From NCBI GenBank assembly GCA_011033025.1, contig WFMF01000350.1:123157-187156 (forward strand): a stretch of 64,000 nucleotides of DNA, read 5' to 3'. Positions 11,252 to 22,964 of the stretch are shown piece after piece. The first letter of the stretch is position 1. The number at the start of each line of letters is the position of its first letter. The notes beneath the pieces were generated by a model. That model made no database searches, was not told the DNA's origin, and saw nothing but the letters and a program-made list of their open reading frames with translations. This DNA is from Beroe forskalii. Taxonomy: Eukaryota > Ctenophora > Nuda > Beroida > Beroidae. Both the position numbers and the translations under genes were made by a program.

Positions 11252-13569
11252 TTTTCGTGTGCCGGGTATATGAAAGAGATCATATATCCCATAGTGTCTG
11301 CTAGGGGTCTGTATACCGTCTAGATCAAGTGAATATAGACCTGGTGTTGTGGGGGGATATAGAGGTAAACTAAATGTACGGCATTATTTATATTAGCACA
11401 TTAAAGTATGATAATGACGTCAGAGTCAGTCAGCTATAAATTGAGTGGGAGGCAGAGTAACGATGTTATGCCCGTGTGTCTCTGAAGCAGCCATATTGCT
11501 GGTGCATCAGGGGGAGATATGTGGAATTTCATTTTATTATTGTGTGATGCGTGAAAGGGTGACGGAAAGTTTGATATTTATCTACGACCATATTGAACTA
11601 TCTTAATAATAAAGTAAATTCACACGTGAATAATGTTTGTGCGGGCGCACACCATTAAATTAGAGCTTGCCAAGGAAATATCAAGAGAAAGAAAGGCTAA
11701 GCCGGGATAAGCCGGGCTTAGTCGCGCCGTTGCTATGGATACAGATATTCTGCACGTGCAGATTAATCGCGCGCGCGTTCTTTACGGTTTAATGCTGTTT
11801 TGATTTCGGAGCTTTATAACTTTTGGTGTGATTAGAATTTTTTGATGCGGTAAAAATAATTTAGTTGATTTGAGTTGCGGGGTTTGAAATTTTCGAACGA
11901 GGTGCTGCGTAGCAGCGCCGAGTGAGCTCTGTGTATGCAGGCCCAACGGGCCTGCTAGTATGGCAATAAAATGAAAGAAGATAAAAAGATAAAGTAATGG
12001 AAAGGGGCTGAATTCAGCAAGGGTTACAGTTGGTCATAATCTCTTGCTTATTCGAAAATCAGACAGTCTGAAAGCACAACAAAATCGACAGCGTTTGAGA
12101 GTCAATATGATGAAAACCAATGAGGTGTTTAGAACTTCAGACTTTGTCATCGATATCTCGAGACCTTCGAATTGCGACAGATTGACAATGGAATCATTTA
12201 GCGATTATAATTGTGTTATTTGTTCTCCAGACTCGAATGGCACCCGAACTTTTTCTTCAGAAGAGTTCCACTGATTTCTTTCCATAGCTCGAATTATATC
12301 ATTGATTGGCGTATTGTATCTTCAATATTTATCAAAAGAAGGTGATGGATCGCATTTTTGTGCCCAACACAGAAACTTTTAAAAGCACTGAAGGAGACAC
12401 AAAATCTTAATGCAAAAAGCTAAGATAAAAATTGGGACAAAAGGCACTCCGTTTCAACCAAAAAAACAACAAAAACAAAAAGTTGGTCCTATGCATGACG
12501 TGTGTGTGGCAATTATTTTGTTTTGTGATTCAAATCCCGGACGCTGTAAAAACTATTTTCTTGGGCCGCTAAAAATTTATCGCGTATTTAAAAACATTTC
12601 TGGGAAAAGTTCATTGTTCCAGCCACCTTAGAACTCAAGATACGAGGAAGGGAGAAAAAACAATGAAACATTTTAATTACGAAGCATCACTAGAGGGGGA
12701 GAGAGAAGTATTGTCTGAAAACTCTCGGAGCGGCAGAGAAAATAGATCCAAAATCTGTCTCCTGGGACTAAAAGATGAGGTGGCGTGAAATCCCAAAGAA
12801 CTGAGTAGAATATGCTGGGCCCTCGCAAGCCCATCCCCCTTCTAGTAGTAGAGTAGAATATGATCGCGAGGTCTTGCACTATTTCTACTGTAAATCAAAA
12901 TATGAAGAAAATAGGCAAAATACTTTTTTCAATATTATTTGACAAAAACAATGAAGCATAAGATCACCGAACTTTTGGAACAAAGGTTTTAGTGATTATC
13001 TGTGCAAAAATGAGAAATTGACAAAAGAGAGTGGGCAACAAAAAATGAGACGTGATAAATAAGTCAAATAATTTATGGGCTAATTAAAGCTCATTCAAGT
13101 CCATACTATTGACAATTAGGTTTCATAATGCTTGAAATCTAAGAATAGAAGAATTTAGTCAATGCACCTACTAAATCTTAATACAAGCATTGAATTATAA
13201 ATACGAAAGCAAAACAGAGACATGGTTGATCATATTACAGCACCTTTGTACTGTAGTATGTAGATAAAGATGTACAGCAATAGGTATTAGTAAAAGCTTA
13301 CACAGGTAGTTACAATTTAGAGGTAACGAAACTTGCGTGATTTGTTGAAATCTTATGAACTCAATGTAGACATAGATAGTAGACACGGCCTCAAATTAGA
13401 TTATGGACATTTCACGAAGTAAGCAACTCTGGAAGTTTTATTAAAGTTTGAAGGACTTCATTTACCTACAGCAATCAGCTACCTATTCATAAATAAGTTT
13501 TGACAGAAAGACGGCGATGGAATATGAAAGTTTGAATGAACTTTATCTCTCGCACCAGTCAGCGCTGAA

Positions 13570-14127
13570 ACCATCCCAATCTGACTCCACTCATATTTGA
13601 CATCACTCCACTCTGACACCTCTCTACTTTGACTATTGGCACCACTCGACTTCGAAATCATTCCACTTTGACACCACTCCAATCTGACACATCTCTAATC
13701 TAACACCAATCCAATCTAACAATACTCCAATCTGACACTACTGAAGCTTGACACACCTCCACATTGACACCACTTGAATGTGACACTACTCCACCTTGAC
13801 ACCACTCCACTCTGACACCACACCAATCTGACACGACTCCAATCGGACACCAATCCAATCTAACAATTCTCCAATCTGACACTACTCAAGCTTGACACCA
13901 CTCCACATTGACACCACTTGAATGTGACACTACTCCACCTTGACACCACTCCACTCTGACACCACACCAATCTGACACGACTCCAATCGGACACCAATCC
14001 AATCTAACAATTCTCCAATCTGACACTACTCAAGCTTGACACCACTCCACTCTGACACCACTCCAATCTGACACTACTCAACCTTGACACCACTCCACCT
14101 TGACACCACTCCACTCTGACACCAGTC
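13570..14127. repeat. Minisatellite, 16-bp TGACACCACTCCACTC unit
   Basis: About 35 units. A higher-order repeat is visible: the block from cttgacaccactccac to gacactactcaag is repeated about every 130 bp (13745-14040). Confidence 0.85.
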
Positions 14128-14198
14128 AGTTGATAAAATGTATTCAGCGTTGTCACGAAGGAAAAAGAAAGGCAGTACGGAGCCGAATCCTCTCTAGA

Positions 14199-14834
14199 TA
14201 TATTTTTATCTACAAACTACAGTACAGAATTGCTGAAGTCTGTTCACCAAGTCTTTATAGTTAGTAATCCAAAAATAATAAAAGGAGTAATTTAATATCA
14301 TGCTTTCTCATATCATGCTCATATCATGCTCATAGATTTATGCAAGTGTCAAAATGTATGAATAAAGGAGATTCAATGATTTTAATAATAATTTAAGGCC
14401 TAAAAACCAACAAGTGCTCTGGCTTACAAAGGGTCATCAGTTGGGCAAGGGATTATGAGGCACAAAATGTACCGCACACGGTTTTCAGCTCCCCTAGCCC
14501 AAGAAACCTACACCCCCGGGAGCCATGGACACAGACAGTGAGTACATTGCACTGTATCCATCCCGAACTGAAACTAAACTAAAAATAAGATCACTCAAAT
14601 ATATGAAAAGCATGTTAAAATTTAAGAAACTGACAAACATGCGACTCACAACTGGTTAAAGTTTCATACTCACTTCATGACAGCAAACTCAAGCTGAACA
14701 AGGAAAGTAAACAACGTAGAACCAAAGGTAAAAGGATAAAATTAAAACACGAGACACCGAGTCTAACAGAATATTACACACCCGCAGTGGTATGTCTATG
14801 AGATTAGGCACCCGCAAAGTAAGATATAAAAATA
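14199..14834 (-). mobile_element. Dispersed repeat X, minus-strand copy inserted in duplication copy one
   Basis: Compared with the second copy (tctagatatattgctcct at 18166-18183), the first copy is split between tctagatatat and atatattgctcct with about 640 bp in between, ending ttttatctac...gatataaaa. An ATATAT duplication is plausible. Confidence 0.6.
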
Positions 14835-14872
14835 TATTGCTCCTACATTCCCATATATTTACGTGTACAATA

Positions 14873-15438
14873 CCTTAGTGGTAGAAATTAAGAAGTGTAC
14901 TATTTAAGGCAGTAAGCGATTTTACTACCTTAAATAGTACACTCCTTTAAATTCTACAAATCTTAATTTCTACCTAATTTTACAAATACGAAAAAAAAAT
15001 TAGCAAAGTAAAGATTATAAATTTATACATATCTTTCTTTCACTACAATATTAAGCATTCTATTTTCTCTCAATACAGGTTCAGAATTTTTTTCAAATCA
15101 AATTTGATATGATAAACAATTATCACTGATAAAAATTATAGGCATTTCTTCAGCTTCTTCGTCTTCATTGACCCGTTTGCTAATCTGTTTCTCTAGAACG
15201 CATAGTTTTACTTTGTCTATTTCATAGATTCCAAATAATCAAATAGATTGAATTAATGAAAAATCTGCCCTCTTCTTTGTTTTCATATCGGTATTTTTGG
15301 CTGAAAATTGGTAGAAACGACGGAAATTTAGTCCTTATAGATTTGCCTGATTTTTGGAGAAATTTTACTGCCTTAATTAGTACACTTCTTAATTAGTACG
15401 TCCTTAATAAATACACTTCTTAATTTCTACCACTAAGG
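14873..15438. mobile_element. 566-bp MITE with TA target duplication
   Basis: Terminal inverted repeats start CCTTAGTGGTAGAAATTAAG, and the right end is the exact complement. TA flanks both sides (14871-14872 and 15439-15440). Copy two of the duplication keeps the empty site acaaTAtctcag at 18186-18197. TA duplication suggests mobilisation by a Tc1/mariner-type transposase (inference). No coding capacity. Confidence 0.88.
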
Positions 15439-15587
15439 TATCTCAGCCCTATCGGACCAATCACCTTCCTCCAAACATTCTACTCGACCAATGGCAGTCC
15501 AGATATGATAAATTCTACATCAGCCCTGGTGTTTGTACGCCTTTCGGTATCAATAACGACTGCAATTATCTAGACCCACACTCAAAA

Positions 15588-15675
15588 ATAGGCGGTTCTA
15601 GACTCGAAATTTATTACTCCAACCGACATTTTTCTCTTCAATTCGACGATGATTACGTCAGCTAGAACCGCCTAT
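15588..15675. mobile_element. ATAGGCGG hairpin element in duplication copy one
   Basis: ATAGGCGGTTCTAG / CTAGAACCGCCTAT ends; internal core altered to GATTACGTCAG. Confidence 0.78.
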
Positions 15676-17729
15676 GATGGGTGCGACGCCCTAATTACCG
15701 AACACTTCCCATATCGCACACATGAGCAGCTTGTACAGTATCTTCCCAGACACTCTGGTGTAAATTTCAAGAACTTTCAAATTTTGGATTGGGGGGTTTT
15801 TTTCAAAAAAACGTGTTTTTTGAGACCCACGATATGGAGAGAGATCATATATCTATGTCTGTTAGGGCCTGTATACCATTCTAGATCAAATGAATATAGA
15901 ACCTGGTGTTGTGGGGATATAGAGGTAAGAATAAACTAAATGTACGGCATTATTTATATTAGCACATTAAAGTATGATAATGACGTCAGAGTCAGTCAGC
16001 TTTAAATTGAGTGGGAGCCAGAGTAACGATGTTATGCCGGTGTGTCTCTGAGGCAGCGATATAGATGGTGCATCAGGCCATCAGGGGGGCTGGGGAGATA
16101 TGTGAAATTTTAATCTATTATTGTGTGATGTGTGAAAGTTTGATATTTATCAACGACCATATTTAGCAATGTGGCAATAAAATGAAAGAAGATAAAAAGA
16201 TAAAATAATGGAAAGGGGCTGATTTCAGCAAGGGTTACAGTTGGTCATAATCTCTTGCTTATTCGAAAATCGGACAGTCTGAAAGCACAACAAAATCGAC
16301 AGCGGTTGAGAGACAATATATGATGAAAACCAATGAAGGTGTTTATAGTACTTCAGACTCTGTCATCGATATCTCGAGACCTTCAAATTGCGACAGATTG
16401 ACAAAGGAATCATTTAGCGCTTAATTGTGTTATTTGTTCTCCAGACTCGAATGGCACCCGAACTTTTTCTTCAGAAGAGTTCCACTGATTTCTTTCCATA
16501 GCTCGAATTATATCATTGATGGGCGTATTGTATCTTCAATATTTATCAAAAGAAGGTGATGGATCGCATTTTTGTGCCCAACACAGAAACTTTTAAAAGC
16601 ACTGAAGGAGACACAAAATCTTAATGCGAAAAAGCTAAGATAAAAACTGGGACAAAAGGCACTCCGTTTCAACCAAAAAACGAAACAAAAAAGTTGGTCC
16701 TATGCATGACGTGTGTGTGGCAATTATTTTGTTTTGTGATTCAAATCCCGGACGCTGTAAAAACTATATTCTCGGTGCGCTAAAAATTTATCGCGTATTT
16801 AAAAACATTTCTGGGAAAAATCCATTGTTTCAGCCACCTTAGAACTCCCAGATACGAGGAAGGGAGAAAAAACAATGAAATATTTTATTTACGAAGCATC
16901 ACTAGAGGGAGAGAGAGAGAAGTATTGTCTGAAAACTCTCAGAACGGCAGAGAAAATAGATGCAAAATCTGTCTCCTAGGACTAAAAGAGGAGGAGGCGT
17001 GCGAATCCCGACGAACTGAGTAGAATATGATCGCGGGGTCTTGCACTATTTCTACTGTAAATCAAAATATTAAGAAAAAAGGCAGAATGCTTTTTTCAAT
17101 ATTATTTGACAAAAACAATGAAGCATAAGATCACCGAACTTTTGGAACAATGGTTTTAGTGATTATCTGTGCAAAAAATGAGAAATTGACAAAAGAGAGT
17201 GGGCAACAAAAAGTGGGACGTGATAAATAAGTCAAATAATTTATGGGCTAATTAAAGCTCATTCAAGTCCATACTATTGACAATTAGGTTTCATAATGCT
17301 TGAAATCTAAGAATAGAAGAATTTAGTCAATGCACATTGCACCTACTAAATTCTAATACAAGCATTGAATCATCAATACGAAAGCAAAACAGAGACATGG
17401 TTGATCATATTACAGCACATTTGTACTGTAGTATGCAGATACAGCAATACTCAATAGGTATTAGTAAAAGTTTACACAGGTAGTTACAATTTAGAGGTAA
17501 CGAAACTTGCGTGATATGTTGAAATTTCATGAACTCAGTGTAGACATATTAACAGTAGACACGGCCTCAAATTAGATTATGGACATTTCACGAAGAAAGC
17601 AACTCTGGAAGTTTTACAAAAGTTTGAAGGACTTCATTTACCTACAGCAATCAGCTACATATTCATGAATCAGTTTTGACAGAATGACGGCGATGGAATA
17701 TGGAAGTCTGAATGAACTTTATCTCTGAC

Positions 17730-18095
17730 ACCAGTCAGCGCTGACACCATTCCACTCTGACACCTCTCTACCTTGACAATTGACACCACTCGACTTTGAC
17801 ATCATACCACTTTGACACCATTCCACTTTAACACCACTCCAATCTCACACCAATCCAATCTGACACTTATCTAGCTTGATACCACTCTACTTTGACACCG
17901 CTTCACTCTGACACCACTCAACCTTGACACTACTCCAGTCAACCTTGACTCCACTCCACTTTGGCACCACTCGATTCGGGTACCAATCCAATCTAACAAT
18001 ACTTTAATCGGACACTACTCAAGCTTGAAACCACTCCACTTTGACACCACTCCAATCTGACACTACTCAACCTTGACACCACTCCACTCTGACAC
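17730..18095. repeat. Minisatellite, same unit, in the second duplication copy
   Basis: Same TGACACCACTCCACTC-type units as at 13570-14127, but fewer and more divergent, without the clear higher-order repeat. Confidence 0.8.
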
Positions 18096-18336
18096 CAATC
18101 AATTGATAAAATATATTCAGCGTTGTCGCGAAGGAAAAAGAAAGGCAGCCCGGAGCCGTATCCTTTCTAGATATATTGCTCCTACAATATCTCAGTCCTA
18201 TCTGACCAATCACCGCCCTCCAAACATTCTACCCGACCAATAGCAGTCCAGATATAATAAATTCTACATCAGCCCTGGTGTTTGTACACCTTTCGGTATC
18301 AATAACGACTGCAATTATCTAGACCCACACTCAAAA

Positions 18337-18424
18337 ATAGGCGGTTCTAGACTCGTAATTCATTTCTCCAACCCACATTTTTCTCTTCAATTCGACGATG
18401 ATTACGTCAGCTAGAACCGCCTAT
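18337..18424. mobile_element. ATAGGCGG hairpin element in duplication copy two
   Basis: Paralogue of 15588-15675 with the same terminal repeats, carried by the segmental duplication. Confidence 0.78.
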
Positions 18425-18839
18425 GATTGGTGTGCGACGCCCCCTAATTCAATGAACACTTCCCCATATCGCATTACGAGCAGCCTGTACAGTATCTCTT
18501 CCCAGACACTCTGCGTGTAATTGCATTTCAACCGGGATTTCGGGGGGTTTCTAGGTAACGCGTGGCTGATAACACGTGATATCGTCACGTTTCTAGGTAA
18601 CACTTTAAATCAAGAACACGTGATGTTATCGTAGATCACAGATCACGTCACCATTTGTGTCTGTAGGAAGTAAACAAATCTGCTATAGCTGTTGTATGAT
18701 AGTATCCCGAGATTTGTACAAAGCTTTTGAAGTGAAAATATACGTGATCATCGTCTTGGTGATTCTATAAGCATAGTTGAGTCAAATTTGCAGAGATACG
18801 CATGTGCAGACTGACATAGTCCTCGATACGGATAAAGAC

Positions 18840-19345
18840 CTGTTCTAGACAGGAGCTCCAAGGAGCTATTGCTCGAACAATTGTTCGGGCAAGCGTTACT
18901 TTCTAGACAGGATGACCCTTCACGCTTACCCCAGCAATCGCAGGATTCGAAAATCTTTCTAGACAGGGTTGCTCGAGCTATAGCTCCTGTCAGCGCATCT
19001 CTAATATCACGTGCATAAGGATGGTATAATGTTACAAAAACAAAGCAGGTATTGTGTCGCTGCCATAAGCTATGAATCAGCTTCCTATTTCACATTGTTT
19101 CATGATACGATACACGTGACAGGGTCACGTGTATCAGTAGGAAACTATTGCCCTGGTGAGTGCTTTCTAGACAGGAATGATTGCCCGAAAGCTGCTCGAG
19201 CAATTGCTCGGGTAATACCTCCAACTATTACCCGAGCTATTGCTCGAGCAATAGCTCGGGCAAGCGAAAAACCCCATTCTAGACAGGCTTGCTCGAGCAA
19301 TTGCTCGAGCAATAGCTCCTCAAAATTCCCTGTCTAGAACGGGTC
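18840..19345. mobile_element. TCTAGACAGG palindromic element
   Basis: Ends CTGTTCTAGACAGG and its near-complement CCTGTCTAGAACGGG. TCTAGACAGG recurs six times in one or the other orientation, separated by GCTCGAGCAATTGCTCGAGC-type palindromes. AAAGAC flanks both sides (18834-18839 and 19346-19351), a possible 6-bp target duplication. Confidence 0.6.
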
Positions 19346-19526
19346 AAAGACGCGCGGATTTCCTAAGCGCGCTTCAACTTTCTATATAAATTCCGTCAAA
19401 AGCACACAATTTCGCGTGTCTTTATCGAGGTCTTTTTCAATCGAGCGGTCTGCACACATATGGGTTAGAACTGGAATGAACTGATGTAGAATGCGAATTA
19501 GCTTACCCACAGGTCCATTTGAATTC

Positions 19527-19573
19527 GACCAATCAGCAGGCGAGTTAATCTCAAACTCGCGCCCTGATTGGTC
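19527..19573. repeat. GACCAATCAG hairpin, second copy
   Basis: GACCAATCAGCAGGCGAG...CTCGCGCCCTGATTGGTC. Same stem as 9268-9314. Confidence 0.6.
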
Positions 19574-19579
19574 ACTTTC

Positions 19580-20700
19580 ATGAAGAGTTTGGGATGTTTA
19601 CGGCTACAGGTACAGGTACAGGTACAGATATACTATCTTACTGTAGATGGACCATGGAGCAATTCAAGATAAAGATATTCTTGAGTGAATGAGAGATTCT
19701 ATCAAAAATCAAAACAATAGATTATCGCGTGACGCACGAGTGAAGTAAATCTGACGTTATTGAGACCTTCGGTGGGAGATAACAAAAAAGGGAGGCGCGG
19801 CTTCATCATTCATCAAATCATATCTCCCAGCAAACTAGCGTCAGTTCCATAAAAACAGTTCTTTATATTAAGGTAGGTATATATAATATCATCTTGGTCA
19901 ATTAGAGAAAATGTTATTACACAAAGGGGAAAAGAACCCCCTATATTTCTCTATAGATTATTTGCTTAGTTTTGGTCTAATTGACGAACGGCGTGCGTGA
20001 TTTCTTCGACAGAGATAAAGATAATTTAGCTTCATCGAGAGGTAAATATCAATATTGAGCAAAGATCAAGTTAGTGATTTATCTTCATCAAGATATCACG
20101 CGAATCTTCTCTATTTAACACTGGAAGCATGCTAGATAAAGCGATTTATTGGCAGCGTTCCATGAAAAGTGTCGGAGGTAATATAAAGACAGAAAAAAGA
20201 AGATACGAAAGTCGAAAATGTGAAAAATTGTTTGACCGTCAGGGAGCTTCATGGCAAATTTACTGTTTTTAATAATAAAATGCTCCCGTAAATCGAGCGA
20301 TCTGCACGTTTATGCGTGACCACAACGAAAAAGAACGCACAGAAAAGTGTAAAACGTGGCCCACATTCCATGACAAGGGCCCAATGCTGTCACATGACAC
20401 TCGCAGAATCGTTATTTTCTCGCCATTCTATATTATGAGAGGTGTCGCAGGCTCCTATACTCATCATGTAAACTTAGTCATTTAACCAGTAAAGAGGCCT
20501 GCACACATTCCATATTATATCAATTGCTATATCAGTTTGTGTAGAGGGCCTTGAAAAATGGTTAAAATTTAAGCGGAAATTCTTGAGGCCACCATCTGCT
20601 CACATGGATATATAACTAAGTTCCACCCAAAACTGTGAAGAATAAACGAATGATTAAACCGGCCTATATCTGGTAGTGGTATAGATGCCCACACGAGAAA
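19580..20700. other. No recognised gene
   Basis: AT-rich, with short GGTACA repeats at 19609-19626 and tcgagcgatctgcac words that recur elsewhere (19440, 20296, 56230), suggesting an old repeat family. No exon supported. Confidence 0.35.
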
Positions 20701-20766
20701 CTCAGGCGGTTAAATAGTCGTCATTTTTAATTTTTATAGCCCAATACAGTTATGCCCTCAGAATAT

Positions 20767-20834
20767 ATAGGCGGTCGAGAGGAATTAATTTAGATTGTGC
20801 GCGCTGCCAAATATTGTTGAAAATAACCGCCTAT
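20767..20834. mobile_element. ATAGGCGG hairpin element, copy lacking the TGACGTCA core
   Basis: ATAGGCGGT...AACCGCCTAT ends and tgtgcgcgctgccaaat shared with 11184-11251. The core has decayed to ggaattaattt. Confidence 0.7.
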
Positions 20835-21039
20835 TTTTCGTGCGCGTGGTAAAGTTGACGAGGTTGAACCGCCATTTTGTATTAATGGTGTCTGGGTACA
20901 GGTCATAAGTAGCCCTCGCAAATTACCGGATATATTATTTACAATTTCACAGGTCACGCGCGAGCGAAAAAGACGGTTGATATATTTACCACACTTTGAA
21001 CCGTGCGAAACCTTCGGCGTGACGCCATCAATTCGCCAT

Positions 21040-21720
21040 TCACAGCCATGATAATGACGTCACTTTCAACCACCTGCTGTGGTGGTTGAACTCGAGAGGG
21101 GGTAGACCGTAGACTGCAAGAAACGTCCATCTCCCACCTCAGTGCAGACGCACACTAAACCCCGCACATGATAAATAGGCGGGTAGGATGATGTCATTAT
21201 CATAGCTCAATGTAGTAAGTTCATGACATAAAACCCGTAATTTTTGCGCACGGAACCTATATTATACCGTTGACCCGCGCGCGTAAAAATGGGTATTTAT
21301 TTTCATCAATTTTGCAGCGCGCACAGTGTTTATGACGTCATTTCGACCGCATATTATTTTCTGAGCGTATACTACCGTTACCCGGGGTCCTGCCCACACT
21401 GTAGTATATGATACTAATGGTATAAAGCTCGCAGTAATCGATGTACGTCTAGATTCCGAGTGTCCAGTATAACTGCCAATAGACCTGGAAATAGACATTA
21501 ACATGTCTGGAGGGAGGGATATGGCGTGGTGAGGTGACGTCATTATCAGGGCGCAGAATGGGGAAGAGTAAGGGCGTAAAATGTTGTTTTTTGCACGCGA
21601 CAATATTTGAAAAGTCCCTACCCAATTCAGGTAAAGAATAGACGGTTAAGAGGGACGTAGTTATCAGGGTGTAAAATGGAGAAAAAATGATGAAAACTGG
21701 CATTTTTTGAAGGCGACATA
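21040..21720. mobile_element. Cluster of decayed TGACGTCA hairpin elements
   Basis: TGACGTCA at 21056, 21334 and 21535, with neighbouring cggttaa/accgccta-like arms and the recurring text cattatcagggcgcagaatgg/cgtagttatcagggtgtaaaatgg. Confidence 0.5.
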
Positions 21721-21930
21721 TATTTGAAAAGCTGTTTAAATGTCATTAGTTCTTGGTATACGTTGGTGAAACGATTAAGAAATTGATGGTAAATGTTGTA
21801 CCACTAAAAAAGAAGGGGGCTAAGGGAGGGAACGAGAAGCATCACTCAATGCGTGTCTAGGTCGCGATCATTATTAAAACTGGAAATACGCGTAGATTGT
21901 AGAATTATTTTGATAGTGGTATACCGGTAT

Positions 21931-22647
21931 ACCTGCGTTTAATAAGTGGCAACACGTGCATTTGAGGCGGTTCAACGGTTTTGGGGTTGGAATGACTATA
22001 TCCTTCAAATTTTTAACATATGTCCTTTGCAGTGAAGTAATGAGTAATGACTATATAGCACGAGTGGTAGGTACGTAGGTGGTAGGTACAAACTATTCTC
22101 ATACAATGTTTAAGTAGCTATAGGCAATGTGCATACATAAGAACATCATTAGAAAAAACATATGAAGATTCCTGGAAAACGTATTCCTCAGAACGTGGAT
22201 AGATATGAACAATCTTGGTATAAATATTCAGAACTTTCATGGTATAGGCAACAACATAAAACTGCAGTACATTATATACCATGTTCGCGTGGATTGTCGA
22301 ATGATACCAATAGCTGATGTACTGTAGTTATATGTGGTTATTTATTCCAAGTATGTTCTGAATATCCATTCCAAGCATCTTCATATTTATTCTTATGTTC
22401 TTATGTATGCCCATTGCCAATAGCTACCTACACATTGTATGAGAATAGTATGTACCTACCACTCACTGTTCCTTACTCCATTGTAATGTGGCATATAAGA
22501 AGTTGGATGAATAGGCATTCTCAACCCCCTGAATCCAATAAAAACGTTGACCCCCCAAAAATGCGTTTTGCCATAACGAGGCATTTTCAACCCCTGAATC
22601 CCCCTCAAATGCACGTCTTGCCATAAAGAGGCAACCTAAACGCAGGT
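21931..22647. mobile_element. 717-bp inverted-repeat element
   Basis: Ends ACCTGCGTTT / AAACGCAGGT. The inversion continues through gtgcatttgagg, gtaggtac...attctcatacaatg and cattgc...gcatacataagaac. Arms roughly 21931-22150 and 22385-22647. No coding capacity, no clear target duplication. Confidence 0.65.
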
Positions 22648-22739
22648 GCCACTTAAAAAACCATGCCTACTGAAGTCGGTAGCCCACACAGCATCAGACA
22701 CACAGATATATAACCCTGAACCTCTGAACAGTGCTACGA

Positions 22740-22960
22740 TATATCTTCAGAAGTAAACGAATTACAGAGAGAGAGAGAGAGGTCACACACTACTGCCTAG
22801 ATACTGCCAGAACCAACCACGTGGGTGGTCACGTGACGCGCGCACAGCGCCCACGTGGTCAGGTCACGTGATACGCGCGCAGCGCCCACGTGACCGCAGA
22901 GCTGAGCTGACTGGCTGGTGCCATGTTACAAACGACCACGTGGGGGGTCCAAATGAGCAC
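22740..22960. repeat. AGAG run and CACGTG cluster
   Basis: (GA)n at 22767-22782, then repeated CCACGTG/TCACGTGA and gcgcgcagcgcccacgtg units (22815-22945), resembling the cluster at 945-1140. Confidence 0.6.
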
Positions 22961-22964
22961 GTGC

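Larger units (their letters stand above)
11277..15808. repeat. Tandem segmental duplication, first copy
   Basis: Collinear with 15838-18552 from gagatcatatatc through the minisatellite to gacactctg. It is longer because of repeat X (14199-14834), a TA-flanked MITE (14873-15438) and a longer minisatellite. No conserved open frame is shared by the two copies, so the unit is probably non-coding. Confidence 0.85.
15838..18552. repeat. Tandem segmental duplication, second copy
   Basis: Head-to-tail partner of 11277-15808, differing by many small indels. It preserves the empty sites of both insertions seen in copy one (around 18170-18195). Confidence 0.85.

Noticed and set aside
12525-12545. B-box-like gattcaaatccc, repeated at 16739
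   Set aside because: No A-box upstream and no cloverleaf. The two copies come from the segmental duplication.
13479-14127. Could the 16-bp direct repeats be a CRISPR array?
   Set aside because: The units are contiguous without unique spacers, in a eukaryotic genome. This is a minisatellite.
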